Source: Streptomyces sp. CoH27
Lineage (GTDB): Bacteria; Actinomycetota; Actinomycetes; Streptomycetales; Streptomycetaceae
Length of the DNA: 64,000 nt
Reading direction: 5' to 3'
Assembly: GCF_020181035.1 (NCBI RefSeq)
Contig: NZ_JAIQYY010000006.1
Location: 208,909-272,908, forward strand
In this document: positions 26,793 through 36,500 of the stretch, piece after piece
How positions within the stretch are numbered: the stretch's first letter is position 1
How the letters are laid out: each line of letters begins with the position of its first letter
Translations under genes and position numbers: made by a program
Notes under the pieces: generated by a model
Databases searched by the model: none
Told to the model about the DNA's origin: nothing
What the model saw: the letters and a program-made list of their open reading frames with translations, nothing else

Positions 26793-27845
26793 ATGGTCGG
26801 CACCATGGTTCCGCTGCCCTCGTTCATCCGCTGCGCCCGGATGAACAAACGCTTCGCGCGCCCGGCCGGACGGACCCCGGCCGGGGACGAGGTCGTGCTC
26901 GACGCGCCCGACGACCGCCTCTCCCCCGCACTGGTCGCGGCCGGCCGGGGCGAGTACGACACGGCGGCCGGCCTGCTGGCCGCCACCCGCGCCACGGCCG
27001 CCTGGGAGAACCACGACCGGTACGTACGGCACCTGGCCGCCTTCGCCCGCTCGCGCCCCGAGTGGTTCGAGGCCTGGCGTACGACCGCCCCGCAGGACCC
27101 CGGCGCGCTGCTGGTCGGGGCGCAGCTGGCGGTGGACCGCGTCTGGCCCTCGCCGGCCCGCGCCGAACTGCTGCGCGAGGTGAGCCCGCTCATCACGGCC
27201 GCCGCCCGCGCCGACGACCGCGATCCGGTCCCCTGGCGGATCGCGCTGGACCACGCGCGCGGTTCCCGGGCCGGGCACCGCTATGTCGAGGAGCTGTGGG
27301 AGGCGGCGGTCCGGCGGGCCCCGCACCACCACGGCTGCCATGTGGCCGCCCTGCGCTATCTGGCCGCGTCCTGGCACGGCGCACACCGCGAGTGCCTCGA
27401 CTTCGCCGACCGGGCCGCGCACGACGCCCCGGCCGACTCGCTGCTCCAGGCACTGCCGGCCCGCGCGGCCTTCGGCTATCTGACCGACGGCTGCGGCCCC
27501 GAGGTGCCGCGCGCCCGGCTGGACGCCGCGGCCGACCGCGCGCTCGCCCTGTCGGCGCGCTTCCCCGCGGGCGACCCGTGGCCGGCCGGGATCCGCAACA
27601 AGCTCCTGTACGTCCTGATCCGCCTGGAGCGCTGGGAGGACGCGCGCGCCCAGCTCGCGCTGATCGGCCCGTACGCCACGTCGTTCCCCTGGGACCGGTT
27701 CTCCGACGATCCGCTCGGCCACTTCCTGCAGCTGCGCGAGCATCTGCTGTCGCCGGGGCCGTTTCCGCTCCCCGCGGGGCTCACGGCCCTGCTCCCGGCG
27801 CTGCCCGGCGGGCACGGCGGACACGTTCACGCCGGTGACCACTAG
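26793..27845 (+). CDS. Conserved hypothetical protein, helical-repeat type
   Basis: The 350-residue protein is almost entirely helical, with paired helices spaced like tetratricopeptide repeats (for example AAWENHDRYVRHLAAFARSR and the later LERWEDARAQLALIGPY). No enzyme motif or membrane segment is visible. I choose the ATG at 26793; in-frame ATGs at 26805 and 26841 are possible. An antisense open frame of similar length on the other strand is a codon-bias shadow. Its stop codon forms part of the promoter of the next gene. Function unknown. Confidence 0.65.
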   Translation: MVGTMVPLPSFIRCARMNKRFARPAGRTPAGDEVVLDAPDDRLSPALVAAGRGEYDTAAGLLAATRATAAWENHDRYVRHLAAFARSRPEWFEAWRTTAPQDPGALLVGAQLAVDRVWPSPARAELLREVSPLITAAARADDRDPVPWRIALDHARGSRAGHRYVEELWEAAVRRAPHHHGCHVAALRYLAASWHGAHRECLDFADRAAHDAPADSLLQALPARAAFGYLTDGCGPEVPRARLDAAADRALALSARFPAGDPWPAGIRNKLLYVLIRLERWEDARAQLALIGPYATSFPWDRFSDDPLGHFLQLREHLLSPGPFPLPAGLTALLPALPGGHGGHVHAGDH

Positions 27846-27848
27846 GCT
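27843..27848 (+). promoter_or_regulatory. -10 element overlapping the upstream stop codon
   Basis: TAGGCT, close to the Streptomyces -10 consensus, uses the upstream gene's TAG stop and lies eight bases before the GTG at 27857. There is no room for a Shine-Dalgarno sequence after the start point, so the LON-domain gene may be read from a leaderless mRNA. Confidence 0.4.
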
Positions 27849-27856
27849 GGGGCGCC

Positions 27857-28597
27857 GTGACCACCGTCCGTCTCCCGCTCTTCCCGCTGAACACGGTGCT
27901 GTTCCCGGGACTCGTGCTGCCGCTCAACGTCTTCGAGGAGCGCTATCGCGCCATGATGCGCGAGCTGCTGAAGACCCCCGAGGACACGCCGCGCCGGTTC
28001 GCCGTCGTGGCGATCCGTGACGGCTACGAGGTGGCGCCGAGCGCCCCCGGCATGCCGGACCCCACCGCACAGCCCGACCGCGGCCCGGCCGCGGGCTTCG
28101 GCCCGGAGCCGCGGGGGGCCTTCCACTCGGTGGCCTGTGTGGCGGACGCGGCGACGATCCGGGAGCGGGCCGACGGCACCTTCGAGGTGCTGGCGACGGG
28201 CACGACCCGGGTACGGCTGCTCTCCGTCGACGCGTCGGGCCCGTTCCTCACGGCGGAGCTGGAGGAGCTGGCGGAGGAGCCGGGCGACGAGGCGGGCGCG
28301 CTCGCCGAAGGGGTCCTGCGCTCCTTCCGGCAGTACCAGAAGCGCCTGGCCGGCGCCCGGGAGCGCTCGCTGTCCTCGGGTGCGGAGCTGCCGGACGACC
28401 CGAGCGTGGTGTCGTATCTGGTGGCGGCGGCGATGGTCCACGACACACCGACCAAGCAGCGGCTGCTGCAGGCCCCGGACACCGCCTCGCGCCTGCGCGA
28501 CGAGCTGAAACTGCTGCGCGCCGAGACGGCCATCATCCGTAGTCTGCCGTCGCTGCCCGCGTTCGAGCTGACGCGGGCGCCGACGAGCCTGAACTGA
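27857..28597 (+). CDS. LON-substrate-binding-domain protein
   Basis: The 246-residue protein consists of the Lon N-terminal (LON substrate-binding) domain alone, starting VRLPLFPLNTVLFPGLVLPLNVFEERY, with the typical middle FHSVACVADAATI and LATGTTRVRLLSVD and a helical C-terminal half. There is no AAA or protease domain, so it is not Lon itself; stand-alone members are thought to bind proteins or small ligands. The GTG at 27857 gives the conserved start directly. The YbaK gene follows after nine bases, suggesting an operon. Confidence 0.85.
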   Translation: MTTVRLPLFPLNTVLFPGLVLPLNVFEERYRAMMRELLKTPEDTPRRFAVVAIRDGYEVAPSAPGMPDPTAQPDRGPAAGFGPEPRGAFHSVACVADAATIRERADGTFEVLATGTTRVRLLSVDASGPFLTAELEELAEEPGDEAGALAEGVLRSFRQYQKRLAGARERSLSSGAELPDDPSVVSYLVAAAMVHDTPTKQRLLQAPDTASRLRDELKLLRAETAIIRSLPSLPAFELTRAPTSLN

Positions 28598-28606
28598 GGA
28601 AGCCGG

Positions 28607-29113
28607 ATGGCGAAGAAGCAGAAGAAGCAGCAGCAGCAGTCCGGGGGTACCCCTGCGACGGTCGCCCTGACCGCGGCCGGGGTGGACTTCACGGTCCACG
28701 CCTACGACCACGACCCCGCCCACCCGTCCTACGGCGAGGAGGCGGCCGAGGCGATGGGCGTCTCTCCCGACCGTGTCTTCAAGACCCTGGTCGCGGACGT
28801 GGACGGCACCCTGACCGTGGCCGTCGTCCCGGTCTCCGGCTCGCTGGACCTGAAGGCCCTCGCGGCGGCGGTCGGCGGCAAGCGGGCGACCATGGCCGAC
28901 CCGGTCCTCGCGGAACGGACGACCGGCTACGTCCGCGGCGGCATCTCCCCCCTGGGCCAGCGCAAACGCCTGCCGACCGTCCTGGACGACTCGGCGGAGG
29001 CCCACGAGACCATCTGCGTGTCGGCGGGCAGGCGGGGGCTGGAGGTGGAGGTGTCGCCGAAGGACCTGGCGACACTGACGGGGGCGGTGCTGGCGCCGGT
29101 CGGACGAGGCTGA
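28607..29113 (+). CDS. ybaK: Cys-tRNA(Pro)/Cys-tRNA deacylase YbaK/EbsC
   Basis: YbaK removes cysteine wrongly attached to tRNA(Pro) and prevents mistranslation. The 168-residue protein has a short Lys/Gln-rich N-terminus, then the deacylase domain with RVFKTLV holding the catalytic Lys, VVPVSGSLDLKALAAA, GYVRGGISPLGQ and the C-terminal CVSAGRRGLEVEVSP. The domain is complete and of normal length. It is nine bases downstream of the LON-domain gene and converges with a DUF2567 gene 16 bases away. Confidence 0.9.
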   Translation: MAKKQKKQQQQSGGTPATVALTAAGVDFTVHAYDHDPAHPSYGEEAAEAMGVSPDRVFKTLVADVDGTLTVAVVPVSGSLDLKALAAAVGGKRATMADPVLAERTTGYVRGGISPLGQRKRLPTVLDDSAEAHETICVSAGRRGLEVEVSPKDLATLTGAVLAPVGRG

Positions 29114-29129
29114 CGGCCTCTCGGCGGGG

Positions 29130-29801
29130 CTACGCCGGCGGTGCCCCGTAAGAATCCCGGGCCACCGGTCCCGGCGGGTACGGCGGCTCGGGGTCGCGAG
29201 GCCCGAACAGTGCCGTGAGCCCCAGGTGGACGACCAGCGCGGCAAGCGGCCAGGCCAGCAACGCGCCCTTCGCTCCGAGCTTCAGCGGCGCCGAGAAGGT
29301 GACCCCCTTCCCCGCTGCCTTCGCGTGCGCGATCACGTCGGAGGTGGGACCGAGCGTCACCCCGAGCCACCAGGCCAGCAGCGACCCGAGCAGCGCGCCG
29401 ACGCCCAGCGCCACCACGAGCGGCACACCGCCGCGCCGCCGCAGCAGAAACACGATCAGCCCGCTGACCAGCCCGAAGCCCAGTGCCAGGAGGGTGAACG
29501 TGCCGTCCACCCCGATGGCCTGCTCACCCTCGCTGTCCTTGAGGTAGACCACCCAGCTCTTGTCGATCTCGTCGCCGACCAGCGGCACATGCGGGGCCAG
29601 CCACCACCACAGCAGCCCCAGCAGCACACCGCCCAGGGCCACGGCCACCGTGATCACGGCGGCGTCCCGCAACTCGGTCTTCATCCCGGGGCCGTCCTGT
29701 TCGTACGTGCCCACGCCCGGCGCCCCGGCGGGCGGGGCCTGCCGGACCTGGTGCGCGGAGTCGTCGTGCGGTGGCGGTGGCGGAGTCAGCGGTGCGGTCA
29801 C
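29130..29801 (-). CDS. DUF2567 membrane protein
   Basis: The 223-residue protein has a Pro-rich cytoplasmic N-terminus (about 40 residues), four membrane segments (for example VITVAVALGGVLLGLLWWW and LVVALGVGALLGSLLAWWLG) and an extracytoplasmic stretch VGDEIDKSWVVYLKDSEGEQ between the first two. This matches DUF2567 proteins of actinobacteria. The role is unknown. The start is GTG at 29801, 35 bases downstream of the ABC permease gene, with which it probably shares an mRNA. Confidence 0.8.
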   Translation of the reverse strand: MTAPLTPPPPPHDDSAHQVRQAPPAGAPGVGTYEQDGPGMKTELRDAAVITVAVALGGVLLGLLWWWLAPHVPLVGDEIDKSWVVYLKDSEGEQAIGVDGTFTLLALGFGLVSGLIVFLLRRRGGVPLVVALGVGALLGSLLAWWLGVTLGPTSDVIAHAKAAGKGVTFSAPLKLGAKGALLAWPLAALVVHLGLTALFGPRDPEPPYPPGPVARDSYGAPPA

Positions 29802-29835
29802 CCTGACATCGTGCCAGGTCGCGCTGCGCGCCGCG

Positions 29836-30657
29836 TCACCGGACGGCGGCCCTGCGATACGCCCAGGTCGCCACGGCCAGCGTGACCACCCCGACCCCGG
29901 CGCACACCCCCAGGTCGGCGAGGACGACGGCCCAGTCCGGATGGTCGCCGAACGTGCGGGCGTACGCCTCCACGCCGTACGTCGACGGCAGCAGATCGCG
30001 CGCGAGCCGGACGATCTCCGGCATCCGGTCGGCCGGCAGCACCCCGAGCAGCAGCGCCGCCGACATGCCCAGCTGCCCGAGCAGCGTGGCCAGCTCGGGC
30101 CGGGGCGCGAGCAGCCCGCAGGCGGCGCCGAGCCCGGACAGCGCGGCTCCGGCGAGCGGGATCACGACCAGCAGGATCCACAGATTGGCCAGCGGCAGCC
30201 CGAACAGCACACACCCGAAGACGGCCGTCACCAGGGTCCCGGGCACGGTGAAGGAGGCGTAGGCGGCCGCCGCGCCGAGCACCACCGCGGCCGGCGGCAC
30301 CGGCAGGGTGGCGTAGTGGTCGAGCCCGCCGCTGGCCCGCAACTGCCCGAAGTACTGCGAGAGCAGGTTCAGCGCGACGTACGCGACGACCAGCACCGAC
30401 GACCCGGCCACCACGGACTGGGCCTCGCTCCCGCTGCCGACGACCCCGCGCATCATCACCGTGATGCCGACGGACTGGAAGGTCGCCACGAACAGCAGCG
30501 GGATCCGCGCCACCCGGGCCCGGGACAGCTGCGCCCGGTAGACGGCCGCCAGCGACGGCCACAGCCGCGCGGACGGGCCGAGTCCGTCCGCGTCCTGTGC
30601 CGTCTCGGGCACGGCCGGGGCACCGCCCGGCAGAACCTCGGCGGGTACGACACTCAC
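29836..30657 (-). CDS. ABC-2 type transporter permease
   Basis: The 273-residue protein has a short N-terminal segment then six hydrophobic spans, in the ABC-2 arrangement typical of drug, lipid or polysaccharide exporters. The GTG at 30657 (VSVVPAEVLPGG) is chosen because residues further upstream are Arg/Gly-rich and non-homologous. The ATPase gene is 112 bases upstream on the same strand. The exported substrate cannot be assigned. Confidence 0.82.
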   Translation of the reverse strand: MSVVPAEVLPGGAPAVPETAQDADGLGPSARLWPSLAAVYRAQLSRARVARIPLLFVATFQSVGITVMMRGVVGSGSEAQSVVAGSSVLVVAYVALNLLSQYFGQLRASGGLDHYATLPVPPAAVVLGAAAAYASFTVPGTLVTAVFGCVLFGLPLANLWILLVVIPLAGAALSGLGAACGLLAPRPELATLLGQLGMSAALLLGVLPADRMPEIVRLARDLLPSTYGVEAYARTFGDHPDWAVVLADLGVCAGVGVVTLAVATWAYRRAAVR

Positions 30658-30769
30658 GTCGAGCTGCTCCTCTTCCCTACAGCCGGCTTCCCCACGGCCG
30701 TCCTCGCCACGGCCATGGCGTACACCCCGTACACCCCTACGACCGATACGCATTCCGCGGCCCGTGCGC

Positions 30770-31783
30770 TCATGCCTTCACCAGCCCCTGCCGGGCCGCA
30801 CCGCCGAGCGCCAGGTAGACGTCCTCCAGACTGGGCGTGGCGAGCGTGAAGTCGTCCAGGGCGGCGAAGGCGGCCCCGCCGGTCACGGTTGCGACGGCGG
30901 CGCGGGCCTCCTCGGGCGCGAGCCGCAGCGTCCAGCACCGGCCGGACTCCACCGCGCGCTCGCGCAGCGCGGCCACCTCGGGCACCTCCAGCGGCGCCCG
31001 CTCCCGCCACACCAGCTCGACCCGCACCTCTCCGGCGACCTGTTCCTTCAGCCCGGCCGGGGTGTCGCAGGCGATGACCCGGCCCCGGTCGATGACGGCG
31101 ACGCGGTCGAGGACGGTCTCGGCCTCGATGACGTTGTGGGTGACGAGCAGCACGGTCGTGCCGCGCTCGGCGCGGCGCCGGTCCACGGCCGCCCACACCG
31201 CGCGACGGGCCACCGGGTCCATGCCGGTGGTCGGCTCGTCCAGCACGAGCAGCGGGCGCTCCCCGACGAGGGCGGCCGCGAAGCAGGCGAGCCGCCGCTG
31301 CCCGCCGGACAGCTTCTTCAGCGCCCGCCCGGCGATCGGCGTGAGCCCCAGCTCCTCCAGTACGGCGTCCCGCTCGGCCCGCGCCCGCGTCACGTCCAGG
31401 CCGCGCAGGCGTCCGGTGGTCTCGGCGGCGAGGGAGACGGTGAGCTCGTCCAGCGCGGAGGACTCCTGACCGAGGTAGGCGAGCAGGCGCGCGGCGCGCT
31501 CGGGGTGCCGCACGATGTCGTGGCCGAGGATCTCGACGCTGCCGGAGTCCGGCCGCAGCAGTCCGGTGAGCTGCCGGACGAGGGTGGACTTGCCGGCGCC
31601 GTTCGGCCCGAGCAGCCCGAAGACCTCGCCGCGCCGGACCGTCAGCTCGACCTCGTCGGTGGCCCGGACCTCGGGCGTGCCCGGGGTGCCGCGCCGTCCC
31701 TTGACGGCCGGATAGGTCTTGGCGAGCCCGCGCACGCGTACGACCTCGTCATGCCGAAGGGCCTGTACCGCGCGCGTGTTCAC
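30770..31783 (-). CDS. ABC transporter ATP-binding protein
   Basis: The 337-residue ATPase carries Walker A GLLGPNGAGKST, a Q-loop at YLGQESS, signature KLSGGQRRL, Walker B LLVLDEPTTGMD and the H-loop VTHN. The C-terminal about 90 residues form the extra domain seen in DrrA/CcmA-like exporters. The start is GTG 31783. Together with the downstream ABC-2 permease it forms a two-component exporter. No self-resistance or biosynthetic cluster is nearby, so a housekeeping role is as likely as drug export. Confidence 0.9.
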   Translation of the reverse strand: MNTRAVQALRHDEVVRVRGLAKTYPAVKGRRGTPGTPEVRATDEVELTVRRGEVFGLLGPNGAGKSTLVRQLTGLLRPDSGSVEILGHDIVRHPERAARLLAYLGQESSALDELTVSLAAETTGRLRGLDVTRARAERDAVLEELGLTPIAGRALKKLSGGQRRLACFAAALVGERPLLVLDEPTTGMDPVARRAVWAAVDRRRAERGTTVLLVTHNVIEAETVLDRVAVIDRGRVIACDTPAGLKEQVAGEVRVELVWRERAPLEVPEVAALRERAVESGRCWTLRLAPEEARAAVATVTGGAAFAALDDFTLATPSLEDVYLALGGAARQGLVKA

Positions 31784-31864
31784 AAAGGACGAGGGTACGG
31801 GGTCCGGGGCCTTTACTCGCCTTTGGGGCCACTTCCGTACGTGAACGGTAAGCGGACCCCCGGC

Positions 31865-33091
31865 TCACTCCCCCGCCGAAGCACTCTCGGTGGCCGCGGG
31901 CACGTCGATCTCCCGCCAGAAGCCCGCCCGGATGGCGTAACGGTCGTGCTCGTCGATCTGGTCGTCCTTGTGGGCGAGCAGTCCGAACCGGGCCGCGTAG
32001 CGCAGCAGCTCCCCGTCGATGCGGTGCGGGACGCGCGGATACATCTGCGACAGCTTCTGCAGATGGCCCTGGTCGCCGAGCCGGGAGATCCAGCGCCGGG
32101 CGAAGACCTGGCCCACCTCGTACGGGTCGCCGCCGACGGTGGTGATGTCCTCCTCCCGGTCGGCCCAGCGCTGCTCGGCCGTGGTGAGCTGGGCCAGCGT
32201 CGGCATGGCGGCGGCCTCGGGCGGCTCGGGGACCACACCGGGCCGGTCCACCCAGCCCTTGTCGGAGGACCAGCGCAGGGTCGCGGTCGCGGGGTGCTGG
32301 ACGGGCTGGGCGCCGGGGGCGCGCAGGGCGGCGAGGTCCTTGGGGGTGGGTACGCCCTTGGGTGCGGCGGCCCGCTCCTGGGTGCCGTTGGCCGACCCGG
32401 CGGCGTTCTGCGGTGCGCCCTGCTCGGCCGGGCGTTCGGCCGCCGCGGCGAGCGCGGACTCGGGCAGCGGAGCGGAGAGGATCGCGGCGATCTCGGGGCG
32501 GGGCGCGGGCGGCGGGGCGCAGACGCCGGTCAGCTCCTTGGCGCGGACGGCCTGGGTGATCCAGGCCCGGTCCAGCACGCGCCGCTCGTCGGCCTCGGCG
32601 ACCAGGTCCTCGGACTGGTTGTAGTCGCCGTCGGCGGCCTGGACGGCCCACAGGTGGACGGCGACGCCGTGCTCCTTGGCGGCCATCATGCCGGGCAGCA
32701 GGTCGCCGTCGCCGGTGACGAGGACGATGTCGGAGCAGGCGCGGTTGCGGGCCAGCTCGGTCAGCTCGGCGTGCATGGCGGCGTCCACGCCCTTCTGCGC
32801 CCAGCGGCCGTCGCTGCGGGTGAGGGCGCCGAGCCGGACGGTGACCCGGGGCATCACGCGCAGTCGGCGGTGCTCCGGCTGGGGGACGCGGTCGGGGGCG
32901 CCGTCGAACCAGTAGATCCGCAGCAGCGGGCGCTCGGTCTCGGCCTCCGCGCGGTCGCGCAGCGCCTGGATCAGCGCGGTGTGGTCGACGGTGATCCGGG
33001 ATCGCGAGGGCTCACCGGCGAGGAGGCTGGCGGCTGCGCCCAGCAGATATCCGGCGTCCACCAGGACGATGCAGCGGTCCACGCGACTCAC
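31865..33091 (-). CDS. NYN-domain (PIN-like) putative ribonuclease
   Basis: The 408-residue protein begins with a NYN domain, a PIN-like nuclease fold: Asp in VLVDAGYLLG, Asp in QKGVDAAMH and the D-G-D in LVTGDGDLLPG are the expected metal-binding acids. Residues about 200-300 are a low-complexity Pro/Ala-rich linker, and the last about 100 residues form a second small domain (VGQVFARRWISRLGDQGHLQ) that may bind RNA or protein. GTG 33091 starts at the conserved strand. RNase activity is inferred from the fold. Confidence 0.8.
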   Translation of the reverse strand: MSRVDRCIVLVDAGYLLGAAASLLAGEPSRSRITVDHTALIQALRDRAEAETERPLLRIYWFDGAPDRVPQPEHRRLRVMPRVTVRLGALTRSDGRWAQKGVDAAMHAELTELARNRACSDIVLVTGDGDLLPGMMAAKEHGVAVHLWAVQAADGDYNQSEDLVAEADERRVLDRAWITQAVRAKELTGVCAPPPAPRPEIAAILSAPLPESALAAAAERPAEQGAPQNAAGSANGTQERAAAPKGVPTPKDLAALRAPGAQPVQHPATATLRWSSDKGWVDRPGVVPEPPEAAAMPTLAQLTTAEQRWADREEDITTVGGDPYEVGQVFARRWISRLGDQGHLQKLSQMYPRVPHRIDGELLRYAARFGLLAHKDDQIDEHDRYAIRAGFWREIDVPAATESASAGE

Positions 33092-33308
33092 CCTCTTCCC
33101 GGGAGGCTTTGCTCAGTGACTTCCTTCGAGTCTGCCCGACCACGCGGAGGTTAACGGGCGGAACTCGATCTTCGGCGTGGCGCTGGCGGAACGTGCGCCT
33201 CCAGCTGCCCTGTCACACACGGTAATTATCCGACATGCGATGGATGTCAGCGTATGTGAATCTGATTCCGGCCCTGGCCCCTAGATCCCCCACAGGAGGC
33301 AGATCACC
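33092..33308. promoter_or_regulatory. Divergent gap between the NYN gene and the 57-aa gene
   Basis: No gene is visible in these 217 bases. A locally AT-rich patch at about 33220-33235 (GTAATTATCC) could hold the -10 region for the small basic-protein gene, whose AGGAGG lies nine bases before its ATG. The rest is unremarkable. Confidence 0.3.
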
Positions 33309-33482
33309 ATGGCCAAGAACAAGAAGCAGGACCGCAAGCAGCAGGCCCCGCAGGCCGAGCGTAGCCACCAGGAGGCCCAGCATTCCTCCCTGGAGCAGCA
33401 GGCGGAGCAGCGGATATCCCACATGTCGACGCCTGCGGACGTGGCGCGCAAGGGCCGGCAGAAGCGGTTCGGCCACAACTGA
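33309..33482 (+). CDS. 57-residue highly charged protein
   Basis: The frame from ATG 33309 to TGA 33482 encodes 57 residues. AGGAGG stands nine bases before the ATG and a strong hairpin follows 39 bases after the stop, so it looks like a self-contained monocistronic gene. The product starts MAKNKKQDRKQQAPQAE, is rich in Lys, Gln, Arg and His, and ends with ARKGRQKRFGHN; it has no hydrophobic segment and is probably disordered. Function unknown. Confidence 0.75.
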   Translation: MAKNKKQDRKQQAPQAERSHQEAQHSSLEQQAEQRISHMSTPADVARKGRQKRFGHN

Positions 33483-33520
33483 CATCTGCATAAAGGGCGA
33501 TTGAGCCCAGGCACATGACG

Positions 33521-33549
33521 AGGGGCGCACCCGTTGCGGGTGCGCCCCT
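33521..33549. terminator. Bidirectional terminator between the 57-aa gene and dnaE
   Basis: A perfect 13-base-pair stem (AGGGGCGCACCCG and complement) encloses the 3-base loop TTG. It separates the plus-strand small gene from the end of dnaE (33567) and probably works in both directions. Confidence 0.85.
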
Positions 33550-33566
33550 TGTCCGTCTCTGTCGCC

Positions 33567-36500
33567 TCAGCCCGCCAGGCAGGAGGGGCCGAGCAGCACC
33601 TTCAGGTCACCGAAGAGCGCCGGGTCGGGCTTGACCCGGTGCCGGTCCAGGCGCAGCACCGTCGTCTTGCGCGGGCCCTGGAGCTTGATCCGGACCTCGC
33701 TGTCGCCCTTGTGGTGGCTGAGGATCTCGCCGAGCCGGCTGACCATGGGCGGAGTGACCCTGGTGGCCGGGATGGTGAGGATCACCGGCGCGTTGGTGCC
33801 CGCGTTGGACAGGTCCGGGACCATCAGCTCCATGGCGACGAGCCGGGGCACGTCCTCGCGCTTGTCGAGCCGGCCCTTGACGAACACCACGGCGTCCTCG
33901 ACGAGTTGGGTCGAGACGAGCTGGTAGGTCGCCGGGAAGAACATGCACTCGATGGAGCCGGCGAGGTCCTCGACGGTGGCGATCGCCCAGGCGTTGCCCT
34001 GCTTGGTCATCTTGCGCTGGAGGCCCGAGATGATGCCGCCGATCGTCACCACGGCCCCGTCGGCGTGCTCGCCGCCCGTCAGCTGGGCGATGCCGGCGTC
34101 CGCCTTGTCGGACAGCACGTGCTCCAGGCCGAAGAGCGGGTGGTCGGAGACGTACAGACCGAGCATCTCCCGCTCCTGGGCGAGCAGATAGGTCTTGTCC
34201 CACTCGTCGTCGGTGAACTGCACGTCGAGTCCGAAGCCGGGCTCGCTGCTGGTCTCCTCACCCATGCCGCCGAAGAGGTCGAACTGCCCCTCGGCCTCCT
34301 TGCGCTTGACCGCCACGACGTTGTCGATCATCGGCTCGTACTGCGCCATGAGGCCCTTGCGGGTGTGGTTCATGGTGTCGAAGGCGCCGGCCTTGATCAG
34401 CGATTCGGTGGTGCGCTTGTTGCAGACCACCGCCTCGACCTTGTCGAGGTAGTCGGGGAAGGAGGCGTACTTCCCCTTGGCCTTGCGGCACTTGATGATC
34501 GACTCGACGACGTTGGTGCCGACGTTGCGGACGGCGGAGAGGCCGAAGAGGATCACGTCGTCGCCCTGGGCGGCGAAGTTGGCCTCGGACTCGTTGACGT
34601 TCGGCGGGAGCACCCGGATGCCCATGCGGCGGCACTCGTTGAGGTAGACGGCCGACTTGTCCTTGTCGTCCTTGACGGACGTGAGGAGGGCGGCCATGTA
34701 CTCGGCGGGGTGGTTCGCCTTCAGGTAGGCGGTCCAGTACGACACCAGGCCGTACGCGGCGGAGTGCGCCTTGTTGAACGCGTAGCCGGCGAAGGGGACC
34801 AGCACGTCCCACAGGGCCTGGATGGCCTCGTCGCTGTAGCCGTTCTTGCGGGCGCCGGCCTGGAAGATGACGAAGTTCTTCTCCAGCTCCTCCGGCTTCT
34901 TCTTACCCATCACGCGGCGGAGGATGTCGGCCTCGCCGAGCGAGTAGCCGGCGATGATCTGGGCGGCCTTCTGCACCTGCTCCTGGTAGACGATCAGGCC
35001 GTAGGTGACCGCCAGGACCTCTTCGAGGGGCTCCTCCAGCTCCTTGTGGATCGGCGTGATCTCCTGCTGCTTGTTCTTGCGCAGCGCGTAGTTCGTGTGG
35101 GAGTTCATGCCCATCGGGCCCGGGCGGTACAGGGCCGACACGGCGGAGATGTCTTCGAAGTTGTCGGGCTTCATCAACCGCAGCAGCGAGCGCATGGGGC
35201 CGCCGTCGAACTGGAAGACGCCGAGGGTGTCGCCGCGCTGGAGCAGATCGAAGGTCTGCGGGTCGTCGAGCGGGAGGGCCAGGAGGTCGATGTCGATCCC
35301 CTTGTTGGCCTTCACCATCTTGACCGCGTCGTCCATGATCGTGAGGTTGCGCAAGCCCAGGAAGTCCATCTTCAGCAGGCCGAGCGACTCACAGCTCGGG
35401 TAGTCCCACTGCGTGATGGTCACGCCGTCGGTGTGCCTCACCCACACCGGGACGTGCTCGGTGATGGTCTCGCTGGACATGATGACGCCGGCGGCGTGCA
35501 CGCCCATCTGCCGGACCAGGCCCTCCACACCGCGCGCGGTGTCGATGACCTTCTTCACGTCCGGCTCGTTCTCGTACATCCCGCGGACCTCGCCGGCCTC
35601 GCTGTAGCGCGGGTGGCTGGGGTCGGTGATGCCGGACAGCGGGATGCCCTTGCCGAGGACGTCGGCGGGCATGGCCTTGGTGATGCGGTCGCCCATCGCG
35701 TACGGGTAGCCCAGCACGCGCGCGGAGTCCTTGATCGCGTTCTTGGCCTTGATGGTGCCGTAGGTGCCGATCATGGCGACCTTGTCGGCGCCGTACTTCT
35801 CGGTCACGTACCGGATCACCTCGACGCGCCTGCGCTCGTCGAAGTCGATGTCGACATCGGGCATCGAGATGCGCTCGGGGTTGAGGAACCGCTCGAAGAT
35901 CAGGCCGTGCGGGATCGGGTCGAGGTCGGTGATGCCCATGGCGTAGGCGACGATCGAGCCGGCCGCGGAGCCTCGGCCGGGGCCGACCGCGATGCCCTGC
36001 TTCTTGGCCCACATGATGAAGTCGGCGACGACGAGGAAGTAGCCGGGAAAGCCCATCGAGATGATGGTGTCCATCTCGTAGTCGGCCTGCTTCTGGCGGT
36101 CCTCGGGGATGCCGCCGGGATAGCGGCGCTCCATGCCGCGGCGGACCTCCTCCTTGAACCAGGTGACCTCGGTGTAGCCCTCGGGGATGTCGAACTTGGG
36201 CATGAGGTCGCGCTTCTCGAACATGCCGTCGGTGTCGACCATCTCGGCGACGAGGAGCGTGTTGGCGCAGCCCTCCTGCCAGGCGTCCGAGGAGTCGATG
36301 GCGTACATCTCGTCCGTGGACTTCAGGTAGTAGCCGGTGCCGTCGAACTTGAAGCGGTCCGGGTCGGAGAGGTTCTTGCCGGTCTGGATGCACAGCAGGG
36401 CGTCGTGGGCGCCGGCCTCGTGCGCGTACGTGTAGTGCGAGTCGTTGGTGACCAGCGGGGGGATGCCGAGCTTCTTGCCGATCTCCAGCAGGCCGTCGCG

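Noticed and set aside
26790..27842. Minus-strand frame the same length as the helical-repeat protein gene
   Set aside because: Its composition is Arg/Gly/Val-rich without structure; the plus strand gives plausible paired helices and a compact C-terminus.
25057..31783. A secondary-metabolite gene cluster around the ABC exporter
   Set aside because: No synthase, tailoring enzyme or pathway regulator is nearby; the surrounding genes are conserved housekeeping or hypothetical genes.
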